Assembly (NCBI GenBank): GCA_902774365.1
Contig: CACYHX010000020.1
Coordinates: 1 to 40,304 of the forward strand
Source: an uncultured Bacteroidia bacterium
Lineage (GTDB): Bacteria; Bacteroidota; Bacteroidia; Bacteroidales; F082
Length of the DNA stretch: 40,304 bases
Reading direction: 5' to 3'
Part shown: positions 1 through 6,996 of the stretch, piece after piece
Position numbering within the stretch: position 1 is the stretch's first letter
Layout of the letters: the number at the start of each line of letters is the position of its first letter
Notes under the pieces: generated by a model
The model's database searches: none
What the model saw: the letters and a program-made list of their open reading frames with translations, nothing else
Told to the model about the DNA's origin: nothing
Translations under genes and position numbers: made by a program

Positions 1-2
1 TG

Positions 3-65
3 GTGTTGCTGGCTGTCATCATCACTGCAATAACGATTGTGATCAAAATGGTGAAGGTTTCCTGA
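3..65 (+). CDS. 3' end of an unknown gene, likely a C-terminal membrane helix
   Basis: Only the last 20 codons are in the window. They read as a hydrophobic stretch (VLLAVIITAITIVIK) followed by a short basic tail and a TGA stop, as expected of a C-terminal transmembrane segment. The frame is chosen because it ends inside a hairpin-plus-T-run terminator directly at its stop. The other frames are either less protein-like or run past the terminator. Nothing can be said of the product beyond a probable membrane protein. Confidence 0.35.
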   Translation: MLLAVIITAITIVIKMVKVS

Positions 66-87
66 TGGAGACCTTCTCCTTTTTTTT
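50..87 (+). terminator. Rho-independent terminator of the leading partial gene
   Basis: GAAGGT (53-58) pairs with ACCTTC (71-76), with further imperfect pairing outside. A run of eight T (80-87) follows immediately. The hairpin overlaps the stop codon of the partial gene at 3-65. Confidence 0.75.
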
Positions 88-128
88 GTCACCTCGTCCA
101 GCTTGGTAGGTGGTTTTAATTTTACCTC

Positions 129-200
129 AGTCGGCCAAAGGATGCGGGGGTAGGTGTCGCATCTTTTAGGAAGCTTCATGGCCGCATCCTTTGTCCGCCT
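129..200. repeat. Long imperfect palindrome A
   Basis: Arms 129-147 and 182-200 match at 17 of 19 positions; the core 132-147/182-197 matches at 15 of 16. The 34-base centre contains the perfect palindrome GAAGCTTC (170-177) and a second copy of CGCATC (158-163). The arm core CAAAGGATGCGG closely resembles that of palindrome B (CAAAGGCTGCGG). No T-run follows, so it is not a typical terminator. Confidence 0.75.
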
Positions 201-209
201 TCGGTTAAT

Positions 210-270
210 AGTGGGTTTGCGTTTTCCCGCTCTCGTTTCTCTTCCTCGGTCGGTCATCCGCAAATCCACT
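210..270. repeat. Long imperfect palindrome D, between A and B
   Basis: Arms 210-221 and 259-270 match at 11 of 12 positions (AGTGGGTTTGCG against CGCAAATCCACT). The 37-base centre is pyrimidine-rich. It sits 9 bases after palindrome A and 25 before palindrome B, in the same series. Confidence 0.6.
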
Positions 271-295
271 CCAGCAGTTTAATCGATTCGGTGTG

Positions 296-376
296 CTGCC
301 TGGCTGTCAAAGGCTGCGGAGGCAGCTCATCCCCTGTGGGGTAGCTTATTGGCCGCAGCCTTTGCCAGCCAGGCAG
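296..376. repeat. Long near-perfect palindrome B
   Basis: Arms 296-319 and 353-376 are 24 bases each and match at 23 positions; the single mismatch is T307 opposite C365. The 33-base centre can itself fold (AGCT, CCCC, then GGGG, AGCT). It shares the arm core CAAAGGnTGCGG with palindrome A, so A and B look like relatives. Confidence 0.85.
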
Positions 377-394
377 GCTCCAGCGGGGAACACG

Positions 395-459
395 TTTTTA
401 GGGCTTGTGGCGCGATTTTCGGCATCAGGCCTGTCGTCATCCCGCCTCAACCCTAAAAA
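395..459. repeat. Long imperfect palindrome C with a bulged base
   Basis: TTTTTAGGG (395-403) pairs with CCCTAAAAA (451-459). After one unpaired base (C404), TTGTGGCG (405-412) pairs with CGCCTCAA (443-450) with one mismatch. The 30-base centre contains the palindrome AGGCCT (427-432). It is the fourth member of the series across 129-459. This gene-free stretch (88-628) holds these palindromes, the short unit at 496-584 and the hairpin at 594-620; no credible gene is seen in it. Confidence 0.7.
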
Positions 460-495
460 ATCAATACAACGCGCCTGTGTATTCAGGAAAATATC

Positions 496-503
496 TATCT
501 TTG
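496..503 (+). promoter_or_regulatory. Bacteroidota -7 box of a short orphan transcription unit
   Basis: TATCTTTG fits TAnnTTTG exactly. The -33 region is weak (TGTG near 476). No gene starts downstream; a strong terminator hairpin follows about 45-80 bases later. Confidence 0.5.
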
Positions 504-509
504 CAGTCG

Positions 510-584
510 CTCCGTTGCCATAATGGAGTAAAAGTTATCACCTTGTGAAGCCGCCAGTCCCCAATTTTGGTGGCTTCCTTTTTT
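510..584 (+). ncRNA. Possible small RNA between promoter 496-503 and terminator 547-584
   Basis: This is inferred from a -7 box followed, about 75 bases later, by a complete intrinsic terminator, with no reading frame of note between. The transcript would be about 75 nt. No known RNA family is recognised. It may instead be the remnant of a lost gene. Confidence 0.3.
547..584 (+). terminator. Rho-independent terminator
   Basis: GAAGCCGCCA (547-556) pairs with TGGTGGCTTC (568-577), with one G-T wobble, around an 11-base loop. The T-rich tract 579-584 follows. Confidence 0.75.
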
Positions 585-593
585 ATAATAAGA

Positions 594-620
594 CAGGGCA
601 GCTGCTCTGCAACTGCCCTG
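594..620 (-). terminator. Hairpin downstream of the recombinase gene
   Basis: CAGGGCAG (594-601) and CTGCCCTG (613-620) are perfectly complementary, nine bases past the minus-strand stop of the recombinase. The following minus-strand sequence is only moderately T-rich, so termination strength is uncertain. Confidence 0.5.
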
Positions 621-628
621 CCCTATTC

Positions 629-2122
629 TCACAACTTCTTAATCATGCGCTGCTTCTGTTGGTCGCTCACCTTTCGGTATCGCGCTATTGCCCGGCTTCC
701 TTCGGAGTGGCCACTCATCGAAACGATGTCTGCATCCCTGAAGCCTGCCTCATACAGATTGCCGCAGAAGTTCCGGCGTCCCATGTGGCTGCTGGCCACC
801 TCCGAAAGCTTCACCTGCTTTTCCAACCGCGTCACCGGGTCCAGGATGGTCACGATGCGGTCAAGCGAGGGAACAATCTTGAAGAAATCCTTGATGGCCT
901 CATTATAGTTCTTGTCTGAAATGAAAGGCAAAAGCCTGTCATCATCCATGTCCTTATACCTGTCCAGGATCGTCTTGGCAATGGGGTGCAGCGGCACCGT
1001 CACGAGTCTTCCGCTCCTATTCCTCGTCTTCCCTGCGATATACTGGAGATATTCTCCATTGATGACGTTCGACTTCTTCAGCCTTGTGAGGTCGCCGATA
1101 CGGCATCCAACAAGCGACTGGAATACGAAGATGTCCCTCTGCACGCCAAGCGCGGGACGCGAACTGAAATCCGCCTTAAACAGCTTGTGTGTGTCTTCCC
1201 TGCTGAAGAAGTAAGGAGTGCCATAAACGGATTGGTCTCTGTTGAAGTTCTCGAAGATATCTTCAACCCTGCATTTCTGCACCTTCATGATCCAATTCCA
1301 GAAAGCACGGATATACTTGAACTCGTTGGCCACATAGTTCAGGCTCCTTCTGTGGACGCCGCGGTCCTTGACATAATCGTAGCCGTTATAGATTTCCTCA
1401 AAGCGCCTCTTCGGCAGCCACTTCTCCTCCATCACTCCTGTCTTCTCGTTCTTCTCCTTGCGGAACTCCCACAGGTCGCACTCATTGAGGATGTAGTTCT
1501 TGAAGTCGTAAAGGGCATCCGTGGTGACCGTCTTAATCTTGTAGCGCTTGTCGTGGTACTTCTCCATCCGGTCCCAGAGACCCATGCAAGTGTTATAGGA
1601 CTTCTTGCGCTCGGCCACGATGACACCATTATTATACTGCTCATCTATGAAGAAGCCGAAAGCATCCAAGAAATAGTGGTTTTCGAACTTGGCCATCTCG
1701 CGTTTCTTGGCCGCATCTTCCTGAGCCTTTTGGGTCTTGGTGGTCAGCGACCAACGATTCACGACGACCCGTTTGCCTCCAAGAATTGAGTCTTCCTTTT
1801 CGGTCTGCCACTCAATGTCATTCAGCCAAATCGTCAACGAATTATCCTTCAGATCTCCTTCGGATGTCTCTTCCCAGCATCGCATCAGATAGCTGGTGAG
1901 CAGGAGGAGCCCGTCACGGATTTCGTCGTTGTCGGTGCCGAACTTGGTAGATTTTCGAGCCTTGGGCATCCCGCGTTCCGCATCCCAATTGCCTGCGGTG
2001 ATGTGGATTCCCGTGCCGGCTCTCTTTACGAAATTGCGATTTCCGCTGAATCGGAGCTGAATTTCGCCCCTTTGATCGTCCTTTTTCACATACCTCGAAA
2101 GGTAGTAATTTACTGTTGCCAT
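629..2122 (-). CDS. Tyrosine recombinase / site-specific integrase
   Basis: The 497-residue protein has the layout of Bacteroidota phage-integrase family recombinases: an N-terminal arm-binding region (about 1-110), a SAM-like core-binding domain (about 150-300) and a catalytic domain (about 310-497). Catalytic candidates are R341 (GCRIGDL), K365 (GKTRN), H446 and R449 (HMGRR), H472 (SGHSEG) and nucleophile Y482 (ARYRK), so the active site appears complete. Such enzymes cut and rejoin DNA to integrate, excise or invert elements; the substrate is not known here. The gene has its own promoter (2201-2232) with an 11-base tandem repeat across it. Its 3' end faces the palindrome series at 129-459. 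It could be the integrase of an island whose other end lies outside the window, or a domesticated invertase. The family call is secure; the role is not. Confidence 0.93.
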   Translation of the reverse strand: MATVNYYLSRYVKKDDQRGEIQLRFSGNRNFVKRAGTGIHITAGNWDAERGMPKARKSTKFGTDNDEIRDGLLLLTSYLMRCWEETSEGDLKDNSLTIWLNDIEWQTEKEDSILGGKRVVVNRWSLTTKTQKAQEDAAKKREMAKFENHYFLDAFGFFIDEQYNNGVIVAERKKSYNTCMGLWDRMEKYHDKRYKIKTVTTDALYDFKNYILNECDLWEFRKEKNEKTGVMEEKWLPKRRFEEIYNGYDYVKDRGVHRRSLNYVANEFKYIRAFWNWIMKVQKCRVEDIFENFNRDQSVYGTPYFFSREDTHKLFKADFSSRPALGVQRDIFVFQSLVGCRIGDLTRLKKSNVINGEYLQYIAGKTRNRSGRLVTVPLHPIAKTILDRYKDMDDDRLLPFISDKNYNEAIKDFFKIVPSLDRIVTILDPVTRLEKQVKLSEVASSHMGRRNFCGNLYEAGFRDADIVSMSGHSEGSRAIARYRKVSDQQKQRMIKKL

Positions 2123-2200
2123 AATGTAAAATTTTTAGTTAAAACCTTGTTGAGTGACCCAGACAGGAGTGTCCCCCACCCCTGATTTTGTTCACTTTGC

Positions 2201-2232
2201 AAAGATAAGAAAAAATTTTTATCCGTGTCAAC
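2201..2232 (-). promoter_or_regulatory. Promoter of the recombinase gene
   Basis: On the minus strand TATCTTTG (2201-2208) is a perfect -7 box. GTTG (2229-2232) lies 20-21 bases upstream as the -33 element. The leader to the start codon at 2122 is about 70 bases. Confidence 0.7.
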
Positions 2233-2244
2233 GCCGTGTCAACG
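2223..2244. repeat. Perfect 11-base tandem repeat over the recombinase -33 element
   Basis: CCGTGTCAACG occurs twice in direct contact (2223-2233, 2234-2244). The second copy extends into CCGTGTCAACGG, whose ends are self-complementary. The first copy contains the -33 TTG. It is a candidate operator or integrase arm site. Confidence 0.6.
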
Positions 2245-2377
2245 GATTTGAAAAAAAGTGGATATTCATTGAAATTTATTATCGGTCTAAATAACAACAA
2301 AAACAACTAAATAATTGATTTTCAATAAATAGACATAAGCACCAATAGAAAACCAAAATCACCATTTACTAAATGTA

Positions 2378-2396
2378 GTGACCCCAGCCGGGTCAC
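2378..2396. repeat. Perfect 7-base inverted repeat
   Basis: GTGACCC (2378-2384) and GGGTCAC (2390-2396) surround a 5-base loop. It lies in the AT-rich spacer between the small gene at 2418 and the recombinase promoter. The function is unknown; no T-run follows on either strand. Confidence 0.45.
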
Positions 2397-2402
2397 CACA
2401 AA

Positions 2403-2446
2403 AAAATCCCTAATCGACTATTGGTCAGTTGGGGATTTTCTGTTTT
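2403..2446 (-). terminator. Terminator of the small gene and CPBP transcript
   Basis: On the minus strand AAAATCCC pairs with GGGATTTT at the foot of a 22-base loop that contains a further GAC/GTC pair, and a T-run follows. The hairpin overlaps the last codons of the gene ending at 2418. Confidence 0.5.
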
Positions 2447-2678
2447 TATAATACGCAATAAGCTCCTCCATTGTAGCGAAAGGCTCCTCGTCAAGGTCCA
2501 CCCAGACACCTTCGTCGAAGCGCTGCATCCTCCAGCCCGTCACAGCACCATCGTCCATCACGGGCACGACACGGCGATCCAAGCCGAGGTTGAAGCCCTC
2601 CCCTATCAGGCCATCGTAGGCCTTGTTCATCTTATCTACGATGCCACTCAGGCTGCCTTTGATTTTCTTGTCTGGCAT
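2418..2678 (-). CDS. Small hypothetical protein, 86 residues
   Basis: No family is recognised. The product is small, soluble and mixed-charge, without signal peptide or membrane segment. It has an acidic aromatic stretch in the middle (FDEGVWVDLDEEPF) and a predicted helix near the end (MEELIAYYKNRK). It starts 11 bases after the stop of the CPBP protease gene on the same strand and shares its terminator, so the two are probably cotranscribed. The opposite-strand frame over the same bases has no protein-like features. Confidence 0.6.
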   Translation of the reverse strand: MPDKKIKGSLSGIVDKMNKAYDGLIGEGFNLGLDRRVVPVMDDGAVTGWRMQRFDEGVWVDLDEEPFATMEELIAYYKNRKSPTDQ

Positions 2679-2689
2679 AGGATTACGTG

Positions 2690-3730
2690 TTATCGTTTGG
2701 AAATCTGAAATGGGTCGTAGGTGGACTTGATGTCCAACACTGTTTTCTTGTCGGTTTCGTTGTAAATAGTGTCTATCTTAATCATCCCCGCTTTCTCCAT
2801 GGCAACAATAAGGCCGTGGTGGTCGTACGGCTGTGTCTTGTAGACCAACTTAAAGCTGCAATTCGGGTAGGCGTTGTCGGTCACAATGTTGACAGAGTCG
2901 CCATCCGGATCAATGCCTTTCTGCCATGCTTCATAAATCCAAGCCTGTCCGGCGAAACTCGAAGTGTTCCCAAAAAAGTAATTGGTGTCGGCATCGGCGA
3001 AAAAACTTTTATCCTCACTGATACTGTCGTTGTGGACCAGCACAGGGCGAACCTCAAGGCAGAAATTGTCATTGTAGATGGTCTCGACGGTGCTCGATTG
3101 GCCTATCGTCAGCACAAGAGGAAGCGTCACAATACTATTATTGATGACATGCAGCCCCATGGACCACAAAATATTGTGGTTGACAACGAGATAGGAAGCC
3201 AAAAGGCCGAATCCAAGCTTGTGAATCACTCCAATCCATACAACAAACCAATTTCCGTCGTAATTGCCCATGTGAGCCACGGCGAAGAGAACTGACGAAA
3301 ACAGCATAAGCACAAAGAGCCGCTTATACCTGTCTTCCTTTAAAGCCATGAGTATCGCGATGCCAACGCATAGCGCGAGCAGCGAAAACCACCAGCCGAT
3401 AGTAAGGCACCATAACGCCATGAGGATGACAGAGACGACACCCGTCCAGTTCTTTCCGTTACCCCAAAGTCGGAAACTGAGTTCCTCCAAAACCGGCCCT
3501 ACCAAACCCATATAAATTATGACAGGCCAGATGCCAAACCGACTGATCATCGAGTAGACAGCCTTCATAAGAGGGGCGTTCATTCCTTCGATCGCAGAGG
3601 GATTGATGATTGCGTAAACTACCAAAGCTGCAAGGCTGGTCACTATGATACCCAGTCCCCACCAAAGCGCCCAACGGAAATGGCGTGGCTTGCGAGAGGG
3701 CGCAATGACGTTTTCGTTATTCATGTCCAT
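2690..3730 (-). CDS. CPBP-family intramembrane glutamic protease (CAAX/ABI type)
   Basis: The 346-residue membrane protein carries the three signature motifs of the family: EELSFR (E82, E83, R87), FAVAH (F149, H153) and HVINN (H194, N198). At least six hydrophobic helices lie between residues 20 and 210. The last 135 residues are hydrophilic and look like an extra soluble domain, which is uncommon for the family. Relatives include prenyl-protein peptidases and bacteriocin-immunity proteins; the substrate here is unknown. The frame stays open to 3775, but the promoter box at 3749-3756 lies inside that extension, so the start at 3730 (MDMNNEN) is preferred; the Met at 3724 is an alternative. 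Probably cotranscribed with the 86-residue gene downstream. Confidence 0.82.
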   Translation of the reverse strand: MDMNNENVIAPSRKPRHFRWALWWGLGIIVTSLAALVVYAIINPSAIEGMNAPLMKAVYSMISRFGIWPVIIYMGLVGPVLEELSFRLWGNGKNWTGVVSVILMALWCLTIGWWFSLLALCVGIAILMALKEDRYKRLFVLMLFSSVLFAVAHMGNYDGNWFVVWIGVIHKLGFGLLASYLVVNHNILWSMGLHVINNSIVTLPLVLTIGQSSTVETIYNDNFCLEVRPVLVHNDSISEDKSFFADADTNYFFGNTSSFAGQAWIYEAWQKGIDPDGDSVNIVTDNAYPNCSFKLVYKTQPYDHHGLIVAMEKAGMIKIDTIYNETDKKTVLDIKSTYDPFQISKR

Positions 3731-3748
3731 GTTTTTTGTTTTACCTTG

Positions 3749-3778
3749 CAAATATACATTATTTTTCAAAACCACAAA
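3749..3778 (-). promoter_or_regulatory. Promoter of the CPBP protease gene
   Basis: On the minus strand TATATTTG (3749-3756) is the -7 box. TTTG (3775-3778) lies 18 bases upstream as the -33 element. The start codon at 3730 is only about 18 bases downstream, giving a very short leader and ruling out the longer reading frame. Confidence 0.65.
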
Positions 3779-3847
3779 TTTTTATGATTAACCAAATAGG
3801 CCAGACACACGGGTCAAGTTATCGGCTGCCACGGTGTGACAGCCCTA

Positions 3848-3901
3848 CAACTCTAAACTTTTAAACAACTCTAAACTCTAAACACTCAACTCTAAACTTT
3901 T
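3848..3901. repeat. Three copies of CAACTCTAAAC before pcrA
   Basis: Exact copies lie at 3848-3858, 3866-3876 and 3887-3897. A partial extra unit (TCTAAAC) is at 3877-3883. The first and third copies continue into TTTT. They lie directly upstream of the pcrA -7 box. Confidence 0.6.
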
Positions 3902-3906
3902 TTCAT

Positions 3907-3914
3907 TATCTTTG
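3907..3914 (+). promoter_or_regulatory. Promoter -7 box of pcrA
   Basis: TATCTTTG lies 19 bases before the ATG. No clear -33 TTG is seen; that region is occupied by the CTAAAC repeats. Confidence 0.55.
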
Positions 3915-3933
3915 CCGACCAAACGAGCAAACA

Positions 3934-6255
3934 ATGATCGATTTACTGAAAGACCTCAACGAGCCTCAGCGTGAGGCCGTTACCACTATAGAAGGCCCCG
4001 TGATGGTGATTGCTGGCGCCGGCTCGGGCAAGACCCGCGCCCTCACCTACCGCGTCGCCTACATGATACAGGAGGGCGTCGACCCCTTCAGCATCATGGC
4101 CCTCACCTTCACCAACAAGGCCGCCCGCGAGATGAAGGAACGCATCATGCAACTCGTCAACGCCAGCGACGCACGCAACGTGTGGATGGGCACCTTCCAC
4201 TCCATCTTCGCCCGCATCCTGCGCATTGAGGCGGAGAAGATCGGCTTCACGTCCAACTTCTCCATCTACGACACCGACGACTCCAAGGCACTCATCACAC
4301 AGATTTTGAAGGACTTGAACCTCGACACCAAAGTCTACCCGCCGAAGCAGGTGCTGTCGCGCATCTCGTCGGCCAAGTCAAGCCTCTTCTCGCCCGAGGA
4401 CTACGCCAACAACCCCGAAGTCCAAGAGACAGACCGCAGAGCCAACAAGCCGCTCATCGCCCAATTGTTCAAGCTCTACAACGACCGCCTGCACCGCGCC
4501 AACGCCATGGACTTCGACGACATCCTCTATTTCACGAATATCCTGCTGCGCGACAATCCCGAAGTGCTCTACAAATACCAAAACCACTTCAAGTTCATCC
4601 TCGTCGATGAGTACCAGGACACCAACTACGCCCAGTATCTCATCGTGAAACGCATCGCAGCACTGTTCGAAAATCTCTGCGTGGTGGGCGACGATGCACA
4701 AAGCATCTATGCTTTCCGTGGGGCCAACATCCAGAACATCCTCAACTTCAAGAACGACTACCCCGACTATAAGCTGATTAGGCTGGAACAGAACTACCGC
4801 TCCACCCAGAACATCGTCAACGCCTCCAACGCCGTCATCGCGCACAACAAGGACCAAATCAAGAAAAAGGTGTGGAGCGACAAGGAAGCGGGCGAACTCA
4901 TCGGCCTCATCCACGCCAACACCGACACCGAAGAAGGCACCATGGTGGCCAACAGCATCTTCCAATACAAGATGACGCGTCACCTGCCCAACAAGAGCTT
5001 CGCCATCCTATACCGCACCAATGCGCAATCGCGTTCGATGGAAGAGGCGCTGCGTAAGCAGAACATACCTTATAAAATATACGGCGGACTGTCGTTCTAC
5101 GACCGCAAGGAAATCAAGGACCTTTTGGCCTATTTCCGCGTCGTCATCAACCCCGAAGACGAACAGGCACTGCTCCGCATCATCAACTACCCCGCCCGTG
5201 GCATCGGCAAGACCAGCATCGAACGCATGATGGTGACCGCCAACGAGCAGCGGACGAGCATCTGGAAATGCATGGAGAACAACGTGTTTCCTCAAGACTT
5301 CAACATGGGCACCGTCAACAAATTCCGCGACTTCATGGTGATGATCAAGAGCTTCCAGACCCTGCAGGAGAAGATGAACGCCTTCGAGCTGGCCAAACAC
5401 ATCACCAACACCATCGGTCTCATCAAGGTCTTGAAGGAAGACGACTCACCAGAAGGCGTCTCGAGGGTCGAGAACGTCGAGGAGCTGCTCAACGCCATCA
5501 TGGAGTTCAGCGACCGACAGGTGGACGAGACCACGGGCGAGACCGCCCGTGTCGACCTGGTGCAGTTCATGGAAGACGTGGCCCTGCTCACCGACAGCGA
5601 GATGAAAAAGGACGACCCCGACGAGGACTATGTCAGCCTGATGACCATCCACTCGGCCAAGGGCTTGGAGTTCCCGTATGTCTACGTCGTCGGCATGGAA
5701 GAAAACCTCTTCCCCGGCATCCTCAGCCTCAGCACGAGAGAGGAATTGGAGGAGGAACGTCGACTGTTCTACGTGGCCATCACCCGCGCCATGACTAAGC
5801 TGACCTTGAGTTACGCCGAGCAGCGCTACCGCTACGGCAACCTCACACTGAGCGAGCGTTCCCGTTTCGTCGACGAAATCGACGCCAACCTCATCGAGCA
5901 GACACAGAAGGCCTCGTTCAGAGGCACGACATCCATGGGTGGCGGCAGAAGCATCTTCGGCGGCGGGCGCTTTGGCAGGCCCATCACCGAGCCGGAACAG
6001 CATGGTTTCCGCAAAATCGAGGACAAGCCTTCCGCTCGACCCAATGTCAGCGAAACACCCATCCCTCAAAACCTTGAGCCGTCCAACCCCGACCTTTTGC
6101 AGGAAGGCATGCGGGTGATGCACGCCAAGTTCGGCGCAGGCACTGTCCTCAGCGTCGACGGCGCAGGGGCCAACAAAAAGGCCTCGGTACGTTTCGACAC
6201 CGCTGGCGTGAAGATGCTCATGCTGAAGTTCGCGCGGTTGGCTATAATCAAATAA
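3934..6255 (+). CDS. pcrA: ATP-dependent 3'-5' DNA helicase, UvrD/PcrA family
   Basis: The 773-residue protein is a superfamily 1A helicase that unwinds DNA in nucleotide excision and mismatch repair and removes recombinases or stalled polymerases. Visible motifs, in order: Q motif region (LNEPQREAV, 8-16), Walker A GAGSGKT (28-34), motif II DEYQD (225-229), motif III region (DDAQSIYAFRGA), motif IV (EQNYRST), motif V (TIHSAKGLEF, from 571) and motif VI with arginine finger R618 (VAITRA). The last 50 residues (EGMRVMHAKFGAGTV...) match the C-terminal Tudor-like domain of PcrA/UvrD that contacts RNA polymerase. The length is usual. It is the first gene of a same-strand block, but DUF4290 behind it has its own promoter. 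UvrD and PcrA names are used interchangeably in this phylum. Confidence 0.96.
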   Translation: MIDLLKDLNEPQREAVTTIEGPVMVIAGAGSGKTRALTYRVAYMIQEGVDPFSIMALTFTNKAAREMKERIMQLVNASDARNVWMGTFHSIFARILRIEAEKIGFTSNFSIYDTDDSKALITQILKDLNLDTKVYPPKQVLSRISSAKSSLFSPEDYANNPEVQETDRRANKPLIAQLFKLYNDRLHRANAMDFDDILYFTNILLRDNPEVLYKYQNHFKFILVDEYQDTNYAQYLIVKRIAALFENLCVVGDDAQSIYAFRGANIQNILNFKNDYPDYKLIRLEQNYRSTQNIVNASNAVIAHNKDQIKKKVWSDKEAGELIGLIHANTDTEEGTMVANSIFQYKMTRHLPNKSFAILYRTNAQSRSMEEALRKQNIPYKIYGGLSFYDRKEIKDLLAYFRVVINPEDEQALLRIINYPARGIGKTSIERMMVTANEQRTSIWKCMENNVFPQDFNMGTVNKFRDFMVMIKSFQTLQEKMNAFELAKHITNTIGLIKVLKEDDSPEGVSRVENVEELLNAIMEFSDRQVDETTGETARVDLVQFMEDVALLTDSEMKKDDPDEDYVSLMTIHSAKGLEFPYVYVVGMEENLFPGILSLSTREELEEERRLFYVAITRAMTKLTLSYAEQRYRYGNLTLSERSRFVDEIDANLIEQTQKASFRGTTSMGGGRSIFGGGRFGRPITEPEQHGFRKIEDKPSARPNVSETPIPQNLEPSNPDLLQEGMRVMHAKFGAGTVLSVDGAGANKKASVRFDTAGVKMLMLKFARLAIIK

Positions 6256-6270
6256 AAATCCCTATCTTTG
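6237..6270 (+). promoter_or_regulatory. Promoter of the DUF4290-murA unit
   Basis: TATCTTTG (6263-6270) with GGTTG (6236-6240) 22 bases upstream; the -33 element lies inside the end of pcrA. The ATG at 6289 is 18 bases downstream of the -7 box. Confidence 0.65.
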
Positions 6271-6288
6271 CGGCAAATTTAAATTACC

Positions 6289-6990
6289 ATGGACAGAACA
6301 GGACTAACCTACAATACAGAAAAAGAACAAATCGTCATCTCGGAGTATGGACGTTGCATACAAGAGATGATCAAGAAACTGCCTGAGATCGAGGACCGCG
6401 AGCAGCGCACCGAAGCCGCCCGCTACATCATCAGCGTGATGGTGCAGATGAACCCCGGTATCAAGCAGTCGAGCGACTACGAACACAAGCTCTGGGACCA
6501 TCTCTACATGATTTCGGGCTACAACCTCGACTTGGACAGCCCCTACGCCCCTCCGACTCCTGCCGAACAGCAGAAAAAGCCCCAGCATATAGGCTATCAG
6601 AACAACGACATCAAATACGGTCACTACGGTCAATACCTTATCAAGATGATCGAGGCCGCTGCCGCAGAGCCCAACGATGACGTACGCGAGGCCCTCGCCT
6701 ACTCGCTGGCCGGACAGATGAAACGTAACTACATCGAATGGAACAAGAGCGTCGTCAACGACCAAGTCATCATCGACGACCTCAAGGCCCTCAGCGGTGG
6801 GCGTCTGGTCATCACCGACGAGTCGAAGCTGAACGGCAACGGCGAACAGCAAGGCAAAAGCCAGCCACAGCCCAAGCAACAGCAGCAAGGCAAGAAGAAA
6901 AAGAAGAAAGTGCCGAACCTGAAGGCCAACATGAATAACCCCAACAATCCAGCATACAAGAAACGTATGCAAGAGCTTGGTAAACTTTAA
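6289..6990 (+). CDS. DUF4290 family protein
   Basis: The 233-residue cytoplasmic protein matches the Bacteroidota-specific DUF4290 family (N-terminal motif LxYNTEKEQIVISEYGR; KLWDHLYMISGY near residue 85; GHYGQYLIKMIE near 115). The first 165 residues are predicted helical. The tail is low complexity with Q and K runs (QPKQQQQGKKKKKK) ending in a short conserved basic segment, suggestive of nucleic-acid or ribosome contact (inference). The function is unknown. It sits 6 bases before murA; DUF4290 next to murA is an arrangement I associate with this phylum. Confidence 0.85.
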   Translation: MDRTGLTYNTEKEQIVISEYGRCIQEMIKKLPEIEDREQRTEAARYIISVMVQMNPGIKQSSDYEHKLWDHLYMISGYNLDLDSPYAPPTPAEQQKKPQHIGYQNNDIKYGHYGQYLIKMIEAAAAEPNDDVREALAYSLAGQMKRNYIEWNKSVVNDQVIIDDLKALSGGRLVITDESKLNGNGEQQGKSQPQPKQQQQGKKKKKKVPNLKANMNNPNNPAYKKRMQELGKL

Positions 6991-6996
6991 TAAAAT

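Noticed and set aside
129-459. CRISPR array interpretation of the palindrome series
   Set aside because: The units are different palindromes, not identical direct repeats with unique spacers of constant length, and no cas genes are present.
293-523. Plus-strand frame of 76 codons in the palindrome region
   Set aside because: It runs through palindromes B and C. Its composition is dictated by the inverted repeats, and it has no start context or family match.
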